From Paenibacillus paridis (GTDB lineage Bacteria > Bacillota > Bacilli > Paenibacillales > Paenibacillaceae), in the NCBI RefSeq assembly GCF_006345825.1, contig NZ_VCIX01000082.1:62001-126000 (forward strand): 64,000 bases of DNA, written 5' to 3'. Below the pieces are notes generated by a model. The model made no database searches and was not told the origin of the DNA. It saw nothing but the letters and a program-made list of their open reading frames with translations. Position 1 is the stretch's first letter; the number at the start of each line of letters is the position of its first letter. A program made the position numbers and the translations under genes. This document shows positions 45,115 to 54,327 of the stretch, piece by piece.

Positions 45115-46482
45115 CTATACCGTTCCTCGATTTCGAAAGTCTGAGGGCAGCACACCGATTTCCTGCAAAAAAAGCTTACTGAAATACTTCTCGTCCTTGA
45201 AGCCGACAAGCTGCGCGATTTGATAAATGGGCGTATTCGTGTGCACCAGCAGCTGCTGCGCCTTGGACATCCGAATTTCGGTAGCGTAATCATTGAACGA
45301 CTTTCCGGTTACGTTTTTGAAGCATTGGCTGAAATACGTCCGGCTCATGTTCGCAATGCCCGCGATCTCATTTTGGCTAAAATCCATCTCTTCCCGCTCA
45401 TGCATATATCGGATCGCTTTATAAATGACCCGTAGAATATCGTCGCTATATTTGGTCTTGCATACGATGCTGCGAAGCTTATTCCGCTCCTCCTCCAGCA
45501 CGGCTCTCCATTCCTCCCACATGCGAAGCGGCTCCAAGCGAAATATAAGCTGCATCGACCATTCGAGCATCAGCAGCCAGCGGCCGTTCTCAAGAAAGGC
45601 AGGGAATAACAAGCTCTTCAGCTCGCTCATCGGCAATCTCATCGCTGCCGTATCCTGCATTAAGGACTCATAAGCCCCATTGCTATAGATCCATTCCGGC
45701 GTGTTCCACCGAGAGCCAAGCTTCTCCTTCTCCGGCTCCAGCAGTTCCTTCTCCTCGTCCGCCTTCCACTCCCAGAAGGTAACCATTTTCGTATAATCGT
45801 ATAATAAGCCTGTAGCGAGATAGCTATGCAGCTTGTCCACCGTATCGCCGAGCGGCATATGGCCCAAGCCGTGTACCAGTACGGGCAGGCAGTTGGCTAG
45901 CTTAATATCGTTAATCAATGATTGTTCCGCTGCTTCCCCGAGACCATCCAGCGAGATAAACCAGCAATGCCTCTCCAAATAGTGAATCGCATGTCCCGCA
46001 GAAAGCTTCTCAACCAATCGGCTCGCCTTCTCATCGTCTCCCAGCTTGAGAACAACCATGACCCTATCGAATACCTTCGCTTCCGGCGAGGTCCGTATTT
46101 TCACCTTATCCTCATAGCTGTGCGCAATGCGTTCCAGCACATCGTCCATGACGTCGGTTTCCAGATCGTTTTTGACGATATAATCGATGGCGCCCATTCG
46201 AATCGCTTTCTGTGCAAAGGAAAATTCCTCATGGCAAGACAAAACGACGATCGATTTGGACGGATAGTTTGCGTTGATTTGCTCCATCAGCTCAAAGCCC
46301 GACATCTCCGGCATCATCAAATCGGTAAAAACGAGATCAACCTCAAGCGTCTCCAGCAGCTCCAGCGCTTTTCTTCCGTTGCCGGCTTCGCCGACGACCT
46401 CCATGTTATATTTTGCCCAGGGCATGATTGAAATCAATCCGCGCCTGACTAGCTTCTCGTCGTCTACAATGATGACCTTCAT
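45115..46482 (-). CDS. YesN-type response regulator with AraC DNA-binding domain
   Basis: A 455-aa two-component regulator. The receiver (1-120) shows IIVDDEKLVRRG, the phospho-acceptor Asp54 in VFTDLMMPEMSG, and Lys in IVKND. A long middle region follows, then an AraC-type double helix-turn-helix at about 355-455 (EIAGIANMSRTYFSQCFKNVTGKSFNDY; IYQIAQLVGFKDEKYFSKLFLQEIG; given in pieces). It overlaps the sensor kinase by four bases. It probably activates the ABC operon just downstream in response to the matching sugar. Confidence 0.93.
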   Translation of the reverse strand: MKVIIVDDEKLVRRGLISIMPWAKYNMEVVGEAGNGRKALELLETLEVDLVFTDLMMPEMSGFELMEQINANYPSKSIVVLSCHEEFSFAQKAIRMGAIDYIVKNDLETDVMDDVLERIAHSYEDKVKIRTSPEAKVFDRVMVVLKLGDDEKASRLVEKLSAGHAIHYLERHCWFISLDGLGEAAEQSLINDIKLANCLPVLVHGLGHMPLGDTVDKLHSYLATGLLYDYTKMVTFWEWKADEEKELLEPEKEKLGSRWNTPEWIYSNGAYESLMQDTAAMRLPMSELKSLLFPAFLENGRWLLMLEWSMQLIFRLEPLRMWEEWRAVLEEERNKLRSIVCKTKYSDDILRVIYKAIRYMHEREEMDFSQNEIAGIANMSRTYFSQCFKNVTGKSFNDYATEIRMSKAQQLLVHTNTPIYQIAQLVGFKDEKYFSKLFLQEIGVLPSDFRNRGTV

Positions 46483-48221
46483 TGCTCGGCCGCCTCCTTA
46501 TGAATGGGCATATGAATCGATACGATAGTGCCTTCCCCTATTTTGCTGTCTATTTTCAGCTCGCTGGCGCCGCCCGTAAAGCTGCTCAGCGTGCGCACCA
46601 CATAATTAAGCCCGATACCCAGGCCCGAAATATTATTTTTTCGCGTATCCGACTCCAATAATTCCTTGATTTTCTCAGGACTGATCCCGTTGCCGTTATC
46701 TTTGACCCTAAGAACCAGCATGCCGCCCTGCTCCTGTGCGGTAACTTCTATAATCCCCTTCTCGTCCATCATGCCGTGGTAAAGCGCATTTTCGACGATC
46801 GGCTGCAAAATAAAGCGCGGCAGCGGCGTTTCCAGAAACGGCTCCGGAATGAAGTAGCGCACATCAAACTCGAAGTCGTATCTAATTTTTTGCAGCTCGA
46901 TGTAATCATTTAAGGAGTCCATCTCATCCTTCAGCGTCACGATGGTGCCATCCTTCGCCAAATTGTACTTCAGCACCTTCGTGAACAACGACAAAAAACG
47001 ATCGATTTCGTGCTGGCCCTTCAACCGTGCCAGCCACTGGGCCGTATTGAGCGTATTGTACAGAAAGTGCGGATTGATTTGGGCCATCAGCTTCTCCATC
47101 TCGATTTCCTGCTTCTCGCTCGCTTCCTTCGCCACTTCTTTGATCAAATCCTGAATTTTGAACTGCATGTCGTTAAAGTTTTGAATGAGAAAATCAAATT
47201 CCCGCAGCCCTGTCATTTGAAAATAATCGTTAGGCTCCTGGCTGATAAAAGCGGATATCCCCTTGCGAATGCGGTGTAGCGGCGCAATCACGACCTTCCA
47301 TGTCCGAAAGGCGGACCAGATGCTGATCAGCAGCCCCAGCACAACGATGAAGGAATAATTGACGAACCAATCACGGATCTCCTTCTGATATTCGCCTTTC
47401 TCGATAAATACGCCAAGCCGCCACCCCTGACTGCCCGTCACCTCGTGAAAATAATATCGCTCCATCACTTCTGCATCATAGGAGCTGCCGATTGGGGTCA
47501 GCTCTGGCTTGTCGCTAAAGAGTACGGTTCCTTCGTTATTCATAAGCAAATGGGATACATTCATCCCGTACTGCTCCTTGTTCAAGATGTTTTGGATAAC
47601 CTTCACGTTGGTTTCCGCATACACGAGCAGCGGGTTATCGGGATCCGTGATGCCGCCAACGCTTCGCACGATGGAAAATACGGAAATGTCATTGTATTTA
47701 TAAAGAGTTAAGTGCGGACCATTGAAGATATGGTCGGATTTAACGGAGAGCTTCGGCAATTCGTCGAAATTGGGGTGCAGATCTCTGGTGATGTAATTGT
47801 TGTACTGGATTTCTCCCGTAGTCGTATCGTAATAAAAGACTAATCCGATCGTCGGATTCGAAGCGTTCAAAATTCCCATATTGCGTTGAATGGCTGTTAT
47901 CAGCTGCGATTTCTCATAATTGTCCTCGCTCGTTTGCAGCGCCTCTACATCCTGCCCTACAAAGCCGTGGTAAGACATTTGCTGCGAGACGTCATAGAGG
48001 CTGCCTAACGTTTCCTCCAAAGAGCCGCTTACCCGCTGCAAATTTTGCTCGATGCCCTTTTCAATTTTGTTATACAAAATATTGTAGATTGAGTACACTG
48101 TCAATAGCCCAACCAACACAAGCGGTATGACGGAGCTGATCAGCAGCGTCCAGTACAGCTGGCCGCGCAGCGTATCCCAGCCGAATAGCCGCTTCACATA
48201 AGAGCCTTCTTTCTCATCCAT
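46479..48221 (-). CDS. YesM-type sensor histidine kinase
   Basis: A 580-aa membrane kinase. TM1 lies near residues 20-45, an extracytoplasmic sensor of about 240 residues follows, TM2 near 290-310, then HAMP. The phospho-acceptor His is in AQINPHFLYNTLN (near 382), with ATPase motifs QPIVENALYHG, VKDNGNGI and GLGIGL, as in the His_kinase family of YesM. ATG at 48221 is chosen over a GTG at 48260 because AGGTG precedes it. The final four bases overlap the response regulator gene. It should sense an extracellular sugar or binding-protein complex. Confidence 0.93.
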   Translation of the reverse strand: MDEKEGSYVKRLFGWDTLRGQLYWTLLISSVIPLVLVGLLTVYSIYNILYNKIEKGIEQNLQRVSGSLEETLGSLYDVSQQMSYHGFVGQDVEALQTSEDNYEKSQLITAIQRNMGILNASNPTIGLVFYYDTTTGEIQYNNYITRDLHPNFDELPKLSVKSDHIFNGPHLTLYKYNDISVFSIVRSVGGITDPDNPLLVYAETNVKVIQNILNKEQYGMNVSHLLMNNEGTVLFSDKPELTPIGSSYDAEVMERYYFHEVTGSQGWRLGVFIEKGEYQKEIRDWFVNYSFIVVLGLLISIWSAFRTWKVVIAPLHRIRKGISAFISQEPNDYFQMTGLREFDFLIQNFNDMQFKIQDLIKEVAKEASEKQEIEMEKLMAQINPHFLYNTLNTAQWLARLKGQHEIDRFLSLFTKVLKYNLAKDGTIVTLKDEMDSLNDYIELQKIRYDFEFDVRYFIPEPFLETPLPRFILQPIVENALYHGMMDEKGIIEVTAQEQGGMLVLRVKDNGNGISPEKIKELLESDTRKNNISGLGIGLNYVVRTLSSFTGGASELKIDSKIGEGTIVSIHMPIHKEAAEQ

Positions 48222-48332
48222 GACTTTCACCTGCTCGAGATTTATTTTGAACAACCACACTATATCATAATTTGTCTAACCGAGTATTTTCTTGTCATGC
48301 TGCGGCAATGGTTCTTCCTATTGAACAGGTCA

Positions 48333-48387
48333 AAAAAGCCCTGCCTATGAAACAAGACAAAAAAAGCCCTGCCATCCGGCAAGGCCT
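48333..48387 (-). terminator. Terminator of the MFS gene, partly duplicated
   Basis: On the minus strand GGCCTTGCC-GGAT-GGCAGGGC (48387-48366) is followed by a run of seven or more T. The distal arm and T-run (AAAAAAGCCCTGCC on the plus strand) occur twice, at 48333-48346 and 48360-48373, a small local duplication. Confidence 0.85.
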
Positions 48388-48413
48388 TTCCTTGTTTGCG
48401 GAGATTATCCTGC

Positions 48414-49634
48414 TTATCCCCGGTTTACCGCCGACGCTTGTCCAAGCTCGTATCTTCGCTTCAGCCATACGCTGATTCCTGCCGCCACCATGATCATTCC
48501 GGTAGCGACAAAGATCCAATGAATGCCGACAGCCAGCCCCAGCAAGCCGCCGATGAGCGGCCCGAGCATCGCCCCGAACTGATTCGCGCTCGTGGTTAAG
48601 CCAAACGATCTGCCTCGGAACTGTTCATCCGTGCTTTGCACGACAAGCGTATTGACGATTGGCGCGATCCCCGCCATAAACAATCCGAATATGAACTGCA
48701 CGATGGCGAACAGCCATAAGCTTTGGACGAAAAACTGCGTGCTGACGACGAGGCCCGCGCATAACAAGCAGACCACGAGTATGCGGTAATACCCTCTCCG
48801 CTCGCCGAGCCTGCCCCAGACTGGGGAAGCGAGTATCCCCGCGATTCCGATAAGAGAAAGCACAAAGCCGGCGGACAGCACGGCCCCTTGCAAGCCGCCT
48901 TGCAGCTTGGCGATATGCAGCGTAAGCAGCGGCTGTATCATGTTCACCGACAGCTGGAAGATCGCGAGCAATGCCAGCATGCTCATCAGCGCGCGATTGC
49001 GGAAAGCCATTCGGTACGTGACCGGCTGCACGCGTTTCTTCCCTGCGGCGGCTGCTTCTGCCGGCTCCGCTTTGCCTTCCTTTACCCACACGACAACCGC
49101 TATGGTGGCTGCAAGAATGATAAATCCCGCCACAACAAATGATCTGCGGAGACCGAATGCCTCCGCGAGCAGCCCGCCGAACAGCGGACCAAGAATGCCG
49201 CCGGTCATCGTGCCGGCCTGCATCATGCCGAGGCTCCAGCCCAGCTTCTCCTTAGGAGCTACGGAGGCTACGATCGACATCGATGCGGGAACGAAGCCGC
49301 CAACGAAGCCGTGCAGCATGCGAACGCCGACAAGCTGCCACGGCGTCTGGACGAAAGCGATCAAGGCGTAAATAATGGCTAGGCTGAGCCCCGCCCGGAT
49401 GACCATTTTCCGCTTCCCGTATTTGTCCGCAAGCAGCCCCCATAAGGGGGCCATGACGGCGCCTACAAGAAATGCGGAGGAATGGACGATGCCAGCCCAT
49501 AAATTGACCGAGCTCTCCGGCACTCCGAGATCAAACAGAAAGAGCGGCAGAAATGGCACCGACATCGTATAGCTTGAGCTGCAAAAAAGAACTCCGAACC
49601 ATAGGATCCACATGGTACGTTTCCACGGTTCCAC
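48414..49634 (-). CDS. MFS transporter (multidrug-efflux-like)
   Basis: A 406-aa transporter with twelve predicted spans. The A-motif GLLADKYGKRKMVIRAG lies after TM2 (near residue 65) and the second half has a matching GRLGERRGYYR loop; GTMTGGILGPLFGGLLA resembles the drug-efflux motif C of DHA1 exporters. Substrate is not predictable. GTG at 49634 follows GGGGAGGTG. It sits alone between the sensor kinase and the AraC regulator. Confidence 0.9.
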   Translation of the reverse strand: MEPWKRTMWILWFGVLFCSSSYTMSVPFLPLFLFDLGVPESSVNLWAGIVHSSAFLVGAVMAPLWGLLADKYGKRKMVIRAGLSLAIIYALIAFVQTPWQLVGVRMLHGFVGGFVPASMSIVASVAPKEKLGWSLGMMQAGTMTGGILGPLFGGLLAEAFGLRRSFVVAGFIILAATIAVVVWVKEGKAEPAEAAAAGKKRVQPVTYRMAFRNRALMSMLALLAIFQLSVNMIQPLLTLHIAKLQGGLQGAVLSAGFVLSLIGIAGILASPVWGRLGERRGYYRILVVCLLCAGLVVSTQFFVQSLWLFAIVQFIFGLFMAGIAPIVNTLVVQSTDEQFRGRSFGLTTSANQFGAMLGPLIGGLLGLAVGIHWIFVATGMIMVAAGISVWLKRRYELGQASAVNRG

Positions 49635-49834
49635 GGATGGCCACCTCCCCTGTGCGACGTAAACTATTTTTCCGGCCTATTTTCACTATTACCCACTATA
49701 CGCCTCCTTTACCATTTGTTCAAAAACCGCCCCTTAGCGATAAAACAAGGAAACCTCCTGTTGGCTGCGCCTAATGAAGCGTAACGGCGTTTTTTGAGCC
49801 TAGAATCGCTCTCTTCCGGAATCCACGCCGAACC

Positions 49835-50707
49835 CTATCGAAACACCTGGTATTGCTTCCGGTATTCGCCCGGCGTGAGTGCCGTTTGGCGCTTAAATAA
49901 CCGGGTAAAATAATTGTTATCCGCAAGTCCGCACAAGCCCCCGATTTCCTTAAGCGGCAGCTCCGTATGGGCAAGCAGCCGCTTCGCGCGCTCCACTTGC
50001 AAGTGATGCCGGTACTGCATCGGGCTCATCCCCGTATATTGCTTTAAGCAGCGGGCCAGATAGTCAAAATGATAATGCAGCTCGCGCTCCATTTGTCCAG
50101 AATCGAACGGATGCTCCAGTTCGGCTGCTAAATAAGCCGCGACCTTCTCGCTCAAAATATACGAACGCGCTTGCGGACTGTTCTGACGCATCCCGTTCTG
50201 CAGCTGCACAAAAAATTGCCCCAGCAAAACATGCAGCTCGAAGGAACGCTGCTTTGTCAGTACCTGATGCAGCTCAAGCATGAGATCCAGCATGGGAAGG
50301 AGATTCCGCAGATCCACCTCGGCAAATTTGGGAATATCGACCGTGGCAGGATGAGGCTCAATATCCTGATCTGTACGCTGCAGCAGCGGCTGCTGCCAAT
50401 TGTTTTTTTCGATAAGAACAGGTTGGTTAGATAACGGGTATTGAAAGTGGATCCAATACACCTCGGTTTCCAAATCCGTTGGCCGATAGCCGCGATGAGT
50501 CTTCCCCGGCTCCAGTACCAGCATCATCCCCTGATGAATATCGTAGACGATACCGTCCTCCTCCATATAGAGCGCTCCTTTGGTGCACACAACCAAATCG
50601 AACACCTCAAATTGACGCTCTGCATGGAGCACGCCAGGCTGCCACAGCGAATAGCCGATAGCCGCCAGCAGCGGAAATGGCGGGACCTGTAATTCAAGCA
50701 CTTGCAT
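49835..50707 (-). CDS. AraC-family regulator with cupin sensor domain
   Basis: A 290-aa regulator with an N-terminal cupin-like domain (about 1-140; FDLVVCTKGALYMEEDG, VLEPGKTHRGYRP) and a C-terminal AraC HTH pair (about 190-290; HYHFDYLARCLKQYTGMSPMQY; LKEIGGLCGLADNNYFTRLFKRQTALTPGEYRK, given in pieces). The family usually senses a sugar. AAAGGAG precedes the ATG. It is divergent from the glycosidase gene at 50844 across only 136 bp, which likely holds both promoters and the operator. Confidence 0.92.
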   Translation of the reverse strand: MQVLELQVPPFPLLAAIGYSLWQPGVLHAERQFEVFDLVVCTKGALYMEEDGIVYDIHQGMMLVLEPGKTHRGYRPTDLETEVYWIHFQYPLSNQPVLIEKNNWQQPLLQRTDQDIEPHPATVDIPKFAEVDLRNLLPMLDLMLELHQVLTKQRSFELHVLLGQFFVQLQNGMRQNSPQARSYILSEKVAAYLAAELEHPFDSGQMERELHYHFDYLARCLKQYTGMSPMQYRHHLQVERAKRLLAHTELPLKEIGGLCGLADNNYFTRLFKRQTALTPGEYRKQYQVFR

Positions 50708-50843
50708 CGCCTATCTCTCCTTTCTTTAAAAGCAGAAATCGTACTATGTAAAGTCGAAATTGTCGGATGTATCATGAACTCTCTTCTATTACAGTGGTAG
50801 ATATAATCTTATATTACCATGTAATCATGAGGAGGAAGCAAGC

Positions 50844-52820
50844 ATGAGATTCCGTCAGGTTCATCTCGATTTCCATACATCCGAAGCCATTAAAGGCATC
50901 GGCAGCCAATTTTCCAAACAGCAATTTCAGGACATGCTGAAGCTTGGCCACGTCGACTCTATTACCGTTTTCTCCAAATGCCATCATGGCTGGGCTTATC
51001 ATCCATCGACGGCGAATGAAATGCATCCGCATCTCTCGTTTGATCTGCTGGGAGCCCAAATTGAAGCCGCACACGAGATTGGGGTAAACACGCCTGTTTA
51101 CTTATCCGCCGGGCTTGATGAGAAGCTAGCGCGCACACACCCCGAGTGGCTAATCCGTGATCAAAACGAAAAAACCAATTGGTCGCCCAACTTTATGACG
51201 CCTGGTTATCACCAATTTTGCATGAATACACCCTATGTTGATGTCCTCGCCGCGCAAGTGAAAGAAGTGGTGACGAACTATGATGCAGACGGCATTTTCC
51301 TTGATATCGTTGACGTTCGCGAGTGTTACTGCCAATATTGCGTGGCCGAAATTCGCAGACGCGGCTCCGATCCGCGCCAATTAAGCGACATGAAGCAAAT
51401 GTGGGAAGAGACGTATTTCAACTATACGAAAAAAATGAATGATGCCGTCCACGATATCAAGCCTGGCCTTCCTGTCTACCATAACAGCAGCCACGTTGCT
51501 CGGGGACGTCGTGATCTCGCCCATGTGAATACGCATTTGGAGCTTGAATCCCTTCCTACGGGCGGCTGGGGCTATGACCACTTCCCGCTCTCTGCGCGCT
51601 ACGCTCAAACGCTGGGCATGGATTATCTCGGCATGACAGGAAAATTCCATCTTTCATGGGGCGAGTTCGGCGGGTTTAAGCATCCTAACGCCTTGCGGTA
51701 CGAGGCCGCTTTAAGCCTAGCTAACGGGGCACGCTGCTCCATCGGTGACCAGTTGCACCCGGTAGGCTTTATGGATCCTGCGACCTATGCCTTAATCGGC
51801 GAAGCCTATAAGGAAGTGGAAGCCAAGGAAGCGTGGTGCCGCGAGGTAACCGCTATTTCGGATATCGCTTTATTGTCCGTCGAGGCAGCTTCTAACGAAG
51901 AAGGCGGCACCGCGATTGACGAGAACAGCAAGCATTCCGATACCGGCGCCGTACGAATATTACTGGAAGGAAATTTTCTGTTTGATGTGGTCGATACGCA
52001 GGCTGATTTAAGCCCATACAAAGTCGTTATTTTGCCGGACGCCATCCTAATCACGGAGCAAATCCAAGCAAAGCTTACTGCTTTTGTCGCTAAAGGCGGC
52101 AAGCTGCTCGCTACAGGGCAATCAAGCCTCTCTACTGACGGTGCTGGCTTTGCATTCGACTTTGGCGTCCAATGGAAGGGCGTTTCTCCTTTTAAACCGT
52201 CCTATTTTAAACCAAACTTTGAGCTGCCTGCTCTTCGCAATGCTTCGTTCGTTATGTATACCGAAGGACAGGACGTCGAGCTATCGGCGGGCGGCACCGT
52301 TCTTGGAAGCAAGGAGAACAGCTACTTCAACCGCGATCTGTTCACCTTCTGCTCGCATCAGCATACCCCATCCGATTTAGAAAATTCGGGACCTGGCATG
52401 ACGGAAGGGCCAGCTGGCATTTACGTTGCTTGGAATGTATTCGAGGATTACGCGCTCAAGGGCAGCCTGCCTGTCAAAGAATTCATTTTGTACGCGCTGG
52501 ATCGCTTGTTGACGGACAAAACGCTCCGTACAAATTTGCCTGCTCAGGGAGTTACCACCCTGCAAGCACAAAACGGCTCTAACCGTTGGATTAACCACCT
52601 GCTCTATGCCTCACCTGTTCGCAGAGGGCAAAACGTCGAAATCATAGAAGATATTCCCGTGCTTCACGATACAGAGGTAGCCATCACTGCTGCCGAGCCG
52701 GTACGCGAGGTATATCTGGCTCCCGAGAACACGCCGCTTCCGTTCCGCCAAGAGAACGGCATCGTCAGCTACACCATACCGCAGTGGTCCTGCCACCAGA
52801 TGGTCGTTCTTCAATTCTAA
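50844..52820 (+). CDS. Putative glycoside hydrolase, GH151/GHL6-like (alpha-L-fucosidase candidate)
   Basis: A 658-aa cytoplasmic protein (no signal). The N-terminal TIM barrel (about 1-340) has HVDSITVFSKCHHGWAYHP, GVNTPVYLSAGLDE, YDADGIFLDIVDVRECYC (candidate catalytic carboxylates near 150) and GMTGKFHLSWGEFGGFKHP. The middle has a flavodoxin-like beta-galactosidase trimerisation-type domain (VVILPDAILITEQIQAKLTAFV near 390-430) and a C-terminal beta domain follows. This plan is that of GHL6/GH151 proteins, some of which are alpha-L-fucosidases; I recall this from family knowledge and cannot confirm. GAGGAGG precedes the ATG. It is paired with the divergent AraC regulator. Confidence 0.75.
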   Translation: MRFRQVHLDFHTSEAIKGIGSQFSKQQFQDMLKLGHVDSITVFSKCHHGWAYHPSTANEMHPHLSFDLLGAQIEAAHEIGVNTPVYLSAGLDEKLARTHPEWLIRDQNEKTNWSPNFMTPGYHQFCMNTPYVDVLAAQVKEVVTNYDADGIFLDIVDVRECYCQYCVAEIRRRGSDPRQLSDMKQMWEETYFNYTKKMNDAVHDIKPGLPVYHNSSHVARGRRDLAHVNTHLELESLPTGGWGYDHFPLSARYAQTLGMDYLGMTGKFHLSWGEFGGFKHPNALRYEAALSLANGARCSIGDQLHPVGFMDPATYALIGEAYKEVEAKEAWCREVTAISDIALLSVEAASNEEGGTAIDENSKHSDTGAVRILLEGNFLFDVVDTQADLSPYKVVILPDAILITEQIQAKLTAFVAKGGKLLATGQSSLSTDGAGFAFDFGVQWKGVSPFKPSYFKPNFELPALRNASFVMYTEGQDVELSAGGTVLGSKENSYFNRDLFTFCSHQHTPSDLENSGPGMTEGPAGIYVAWNVFEDYALKGSLPVKEFILYALDRLLTDKTLRTNLPAQGVTTLQAQNGSNRWINHLLYASPVRRGQNVEIIEDIPVLHDTEVAITAAEPVREVYLAPENTPLPFRQENGIVSYTIPQWSCHQMVVLQF

Positions 52821-52827
52821 GATTTGG

Positions 52828-52868
52828 CCCCTGCTGCCGATGATGGTTATCGGTTGCGGGGGTTTTTA
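52828..52868 (+). terminator. Intrinsic terminator of the GH151-like gene
   Basis: CCCCTGC-TG-CCGAT (52828-52841) pairs with ATCGGT-TGCGGGG (52849-52862) and is followed by GTTTTTATT. It lies eight bp past the stop. Confidence 0.85.
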
Positions 52869-52889
52869 TTATTTTTCTTATTGGCGTAA

Positions 52890-53285
52890 AACTAGCTGGA
52901 ACTTCTCATGCTAAACCGCTAAACTAGCCATATTCGCTCGGACCGAGAACTAGCTGGAATTTCTCCCGTTAAACTAGCCATATTCGCTCGTGTCGGGAAC
53001 TCGATGGAATTTCTCCCGCTAAACCAGCTGTAGTCGCTCATCCCGGGAACTAACTGGATTTTCTCCTGCTAAACTAGCCATATTCGCTCGTCCCAGGAAA
53101 TAGCTGGATTTTCTCCCGTTAAACCAGCCATATTCGCTCGTGACGGGAACTAGCTGGAATTTCTCCTGTTAATTTTAGAGATAATCCCGAAATCCTGCTT
53201 TTCCCCCGTATTAGAAGGAGAAATTCCCACTAAAAGCCTCGGAAGGGTAAAATCCCTTATTTTAACGGGAGAAATTCCAGCTAAA
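52890..53285. repeat. Intergenic tandem repeat, 50-bp period, with inverted copies at its right end
   Basis: Units starting AACTAGCTGGAATTTCTCCC lie at 52890, 52948, 52998, 53048, 53098 and 53148; the last five are exactly 50 bp apart. Each carries the core CTGGAATTTCTCCCGTTAAA and then CCATATTCGCTCG. Two inverted cores follow at about 53214-53233 and 53261-53283. The second is the exact reverse complement of 52951-52973 (23 bp). No gene lies in the region up to 53438; a CG-rich run (CGCGCGCGCG) is at 53301-53310. Confidence 0.88.
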
Positions 53286-53438
53286 CTTAGAAGTAGCAGT
53301 CGCGCGCGCGCCCCCATGCCCGCCCTGGCAAGTTCAGTTTACTCATAGCAAAATATACTATAACGAACAAGCCAAATCGTCGAAGACTTGATATGACAAA
53401 CTACAAATGAGCCAGCAGCAGCACATAAGGAGTGATTA

Positions 53439-53760
53439 ATGGTGAATAGCAGAATGATCAGACAGGAACGACCGGGTGATTATAAATAACCGAAAAGTCG
53501 TGGAACTTGCGTTTGCCGATATGGCGTTCAGCGACCAAACCAAACATCAGTTGGTAGCTCCACTTCGAAACGCCGCATCTATCATTGTCATGGGCCACCC
53601 ACAATACTATTCCAAATTCGGCTTCCAGCCGTCATCGTTATGGGGCATTAAAGCGCCTTTCGAAGTAGAAGATGAGGTTTTTATGGCGCTTGAGCTGCAA
53701 GAACAAGCCCTTGAGGAAGTTTCGGGGGTAGTGGAGTATTCGAGCGTTTTCTTTAAGTAA
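53439..53760 (+). pseudogene. Decayed GNAT acetyltransferase
   Basis: AAGGAG and ATG at 53439 open a frame reading MVNSRMIRQERPGDYK then stop at 53487. The next frame over continues KVVELAFADMAFSDQTKHQLVAPLRN, the usual second part of this acetyltransferase N-terminus, then jumps straight to IIVMGHPQYYSKFGFQPSSLWGIKAPFEVEDEVFMALEL, which is the C-terminal part. A normal YhbS-like GNAT protein has about 80 more residues between, including the acetyl-CoA site. So there is a one-base frameshift near 53480 plus an internal in-frame deletion. The remains end at a proper stop. It is unlikely to be active. Confidence 0.8.
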
Positions 53761-53773
53761 ATCTTCACCCAAG

Positions 53774-53812
53774 CAAGGAGGTTACCACAGCATAGCATTG
53801 ATAGCCTCCTTG
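53774..53812. terminator. Possible terminator between the GNAT remnant and the small membrane protein
   Basis: CAAGGAGG (53774-53781) pairs with CCTCCTTG (53805-53812) with a 23-base loop. No strong T run follows in either direction, so function is uncertain. Confidence 0.4.
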
Positions 53813-53822
53813 TTATTCACTT

Positions 53823-54044
53823 TCATTTTGATTGCACAAACCGATATAGCTCAGCCGAAAAATAACCAATTAGAAAGGTAAAAATTACGATAAGATGGAT
53901 ATAGTAAACCTCTTTTGGAGCTAATCCAAATGATATAAATAAATCAGATAGATAAAATGAGCTAATCAACATCATCATAATAAAAACCAATATTGGAAAT
54001 GCGAGTAGCATGCGGTGTTTCAATCGTTTCTTATTAGGTTTCAT
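53823..54044 (-). CDS. Small two-span membrane protein (73 aa)
   Basis: I do not recognise the family. It starts MKPNKKRLKHRMLLAFPILV, with a positive N-terminus, a first hydrophobic helix at about residues 12-34, a short loop with GLAPKEV, and a second helix at about 44-64, ending ELYRFVQSK. The positive-inside rule puts both ends in the cytoplasm. GGAGGAG precedes the ATG at 54044; the longer frame to 54137 has no ribosome site. It has no clear operon partner. Confidence 0.7.
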   Translation of the reverse strand: MKPNKKRLKHRMLLAFPILVFIMMMLISSFYLSDLFISFGLAPKEVYYIHLIVIFTFLIGYFSAELYRFVQSK

Positions 54045-54327
54045 TTCTCCTCCCTCCTGCCCAGGGTTATTCCCAATCGTTAGGCTCATAAATGAAATGT
54101 GCCTGCTGCATCTAAAGCTACGAACCATGCAGCACAAATAACAGTTTCCATTTCAACGAAAGTACTTCCTCTCCACTATAAGTAAAAATTAACATATTTA
54201 CCTTTTGTTCAGCAGGGATGATATTTCATCATTTCAACATTGGCTTATTTTGCGGTTTTTACAGTTAACTTTTGACCACTACTTACCCAGTCATAGATTG
54301 ACGTCCACACAGGATATCGTATAAAAA

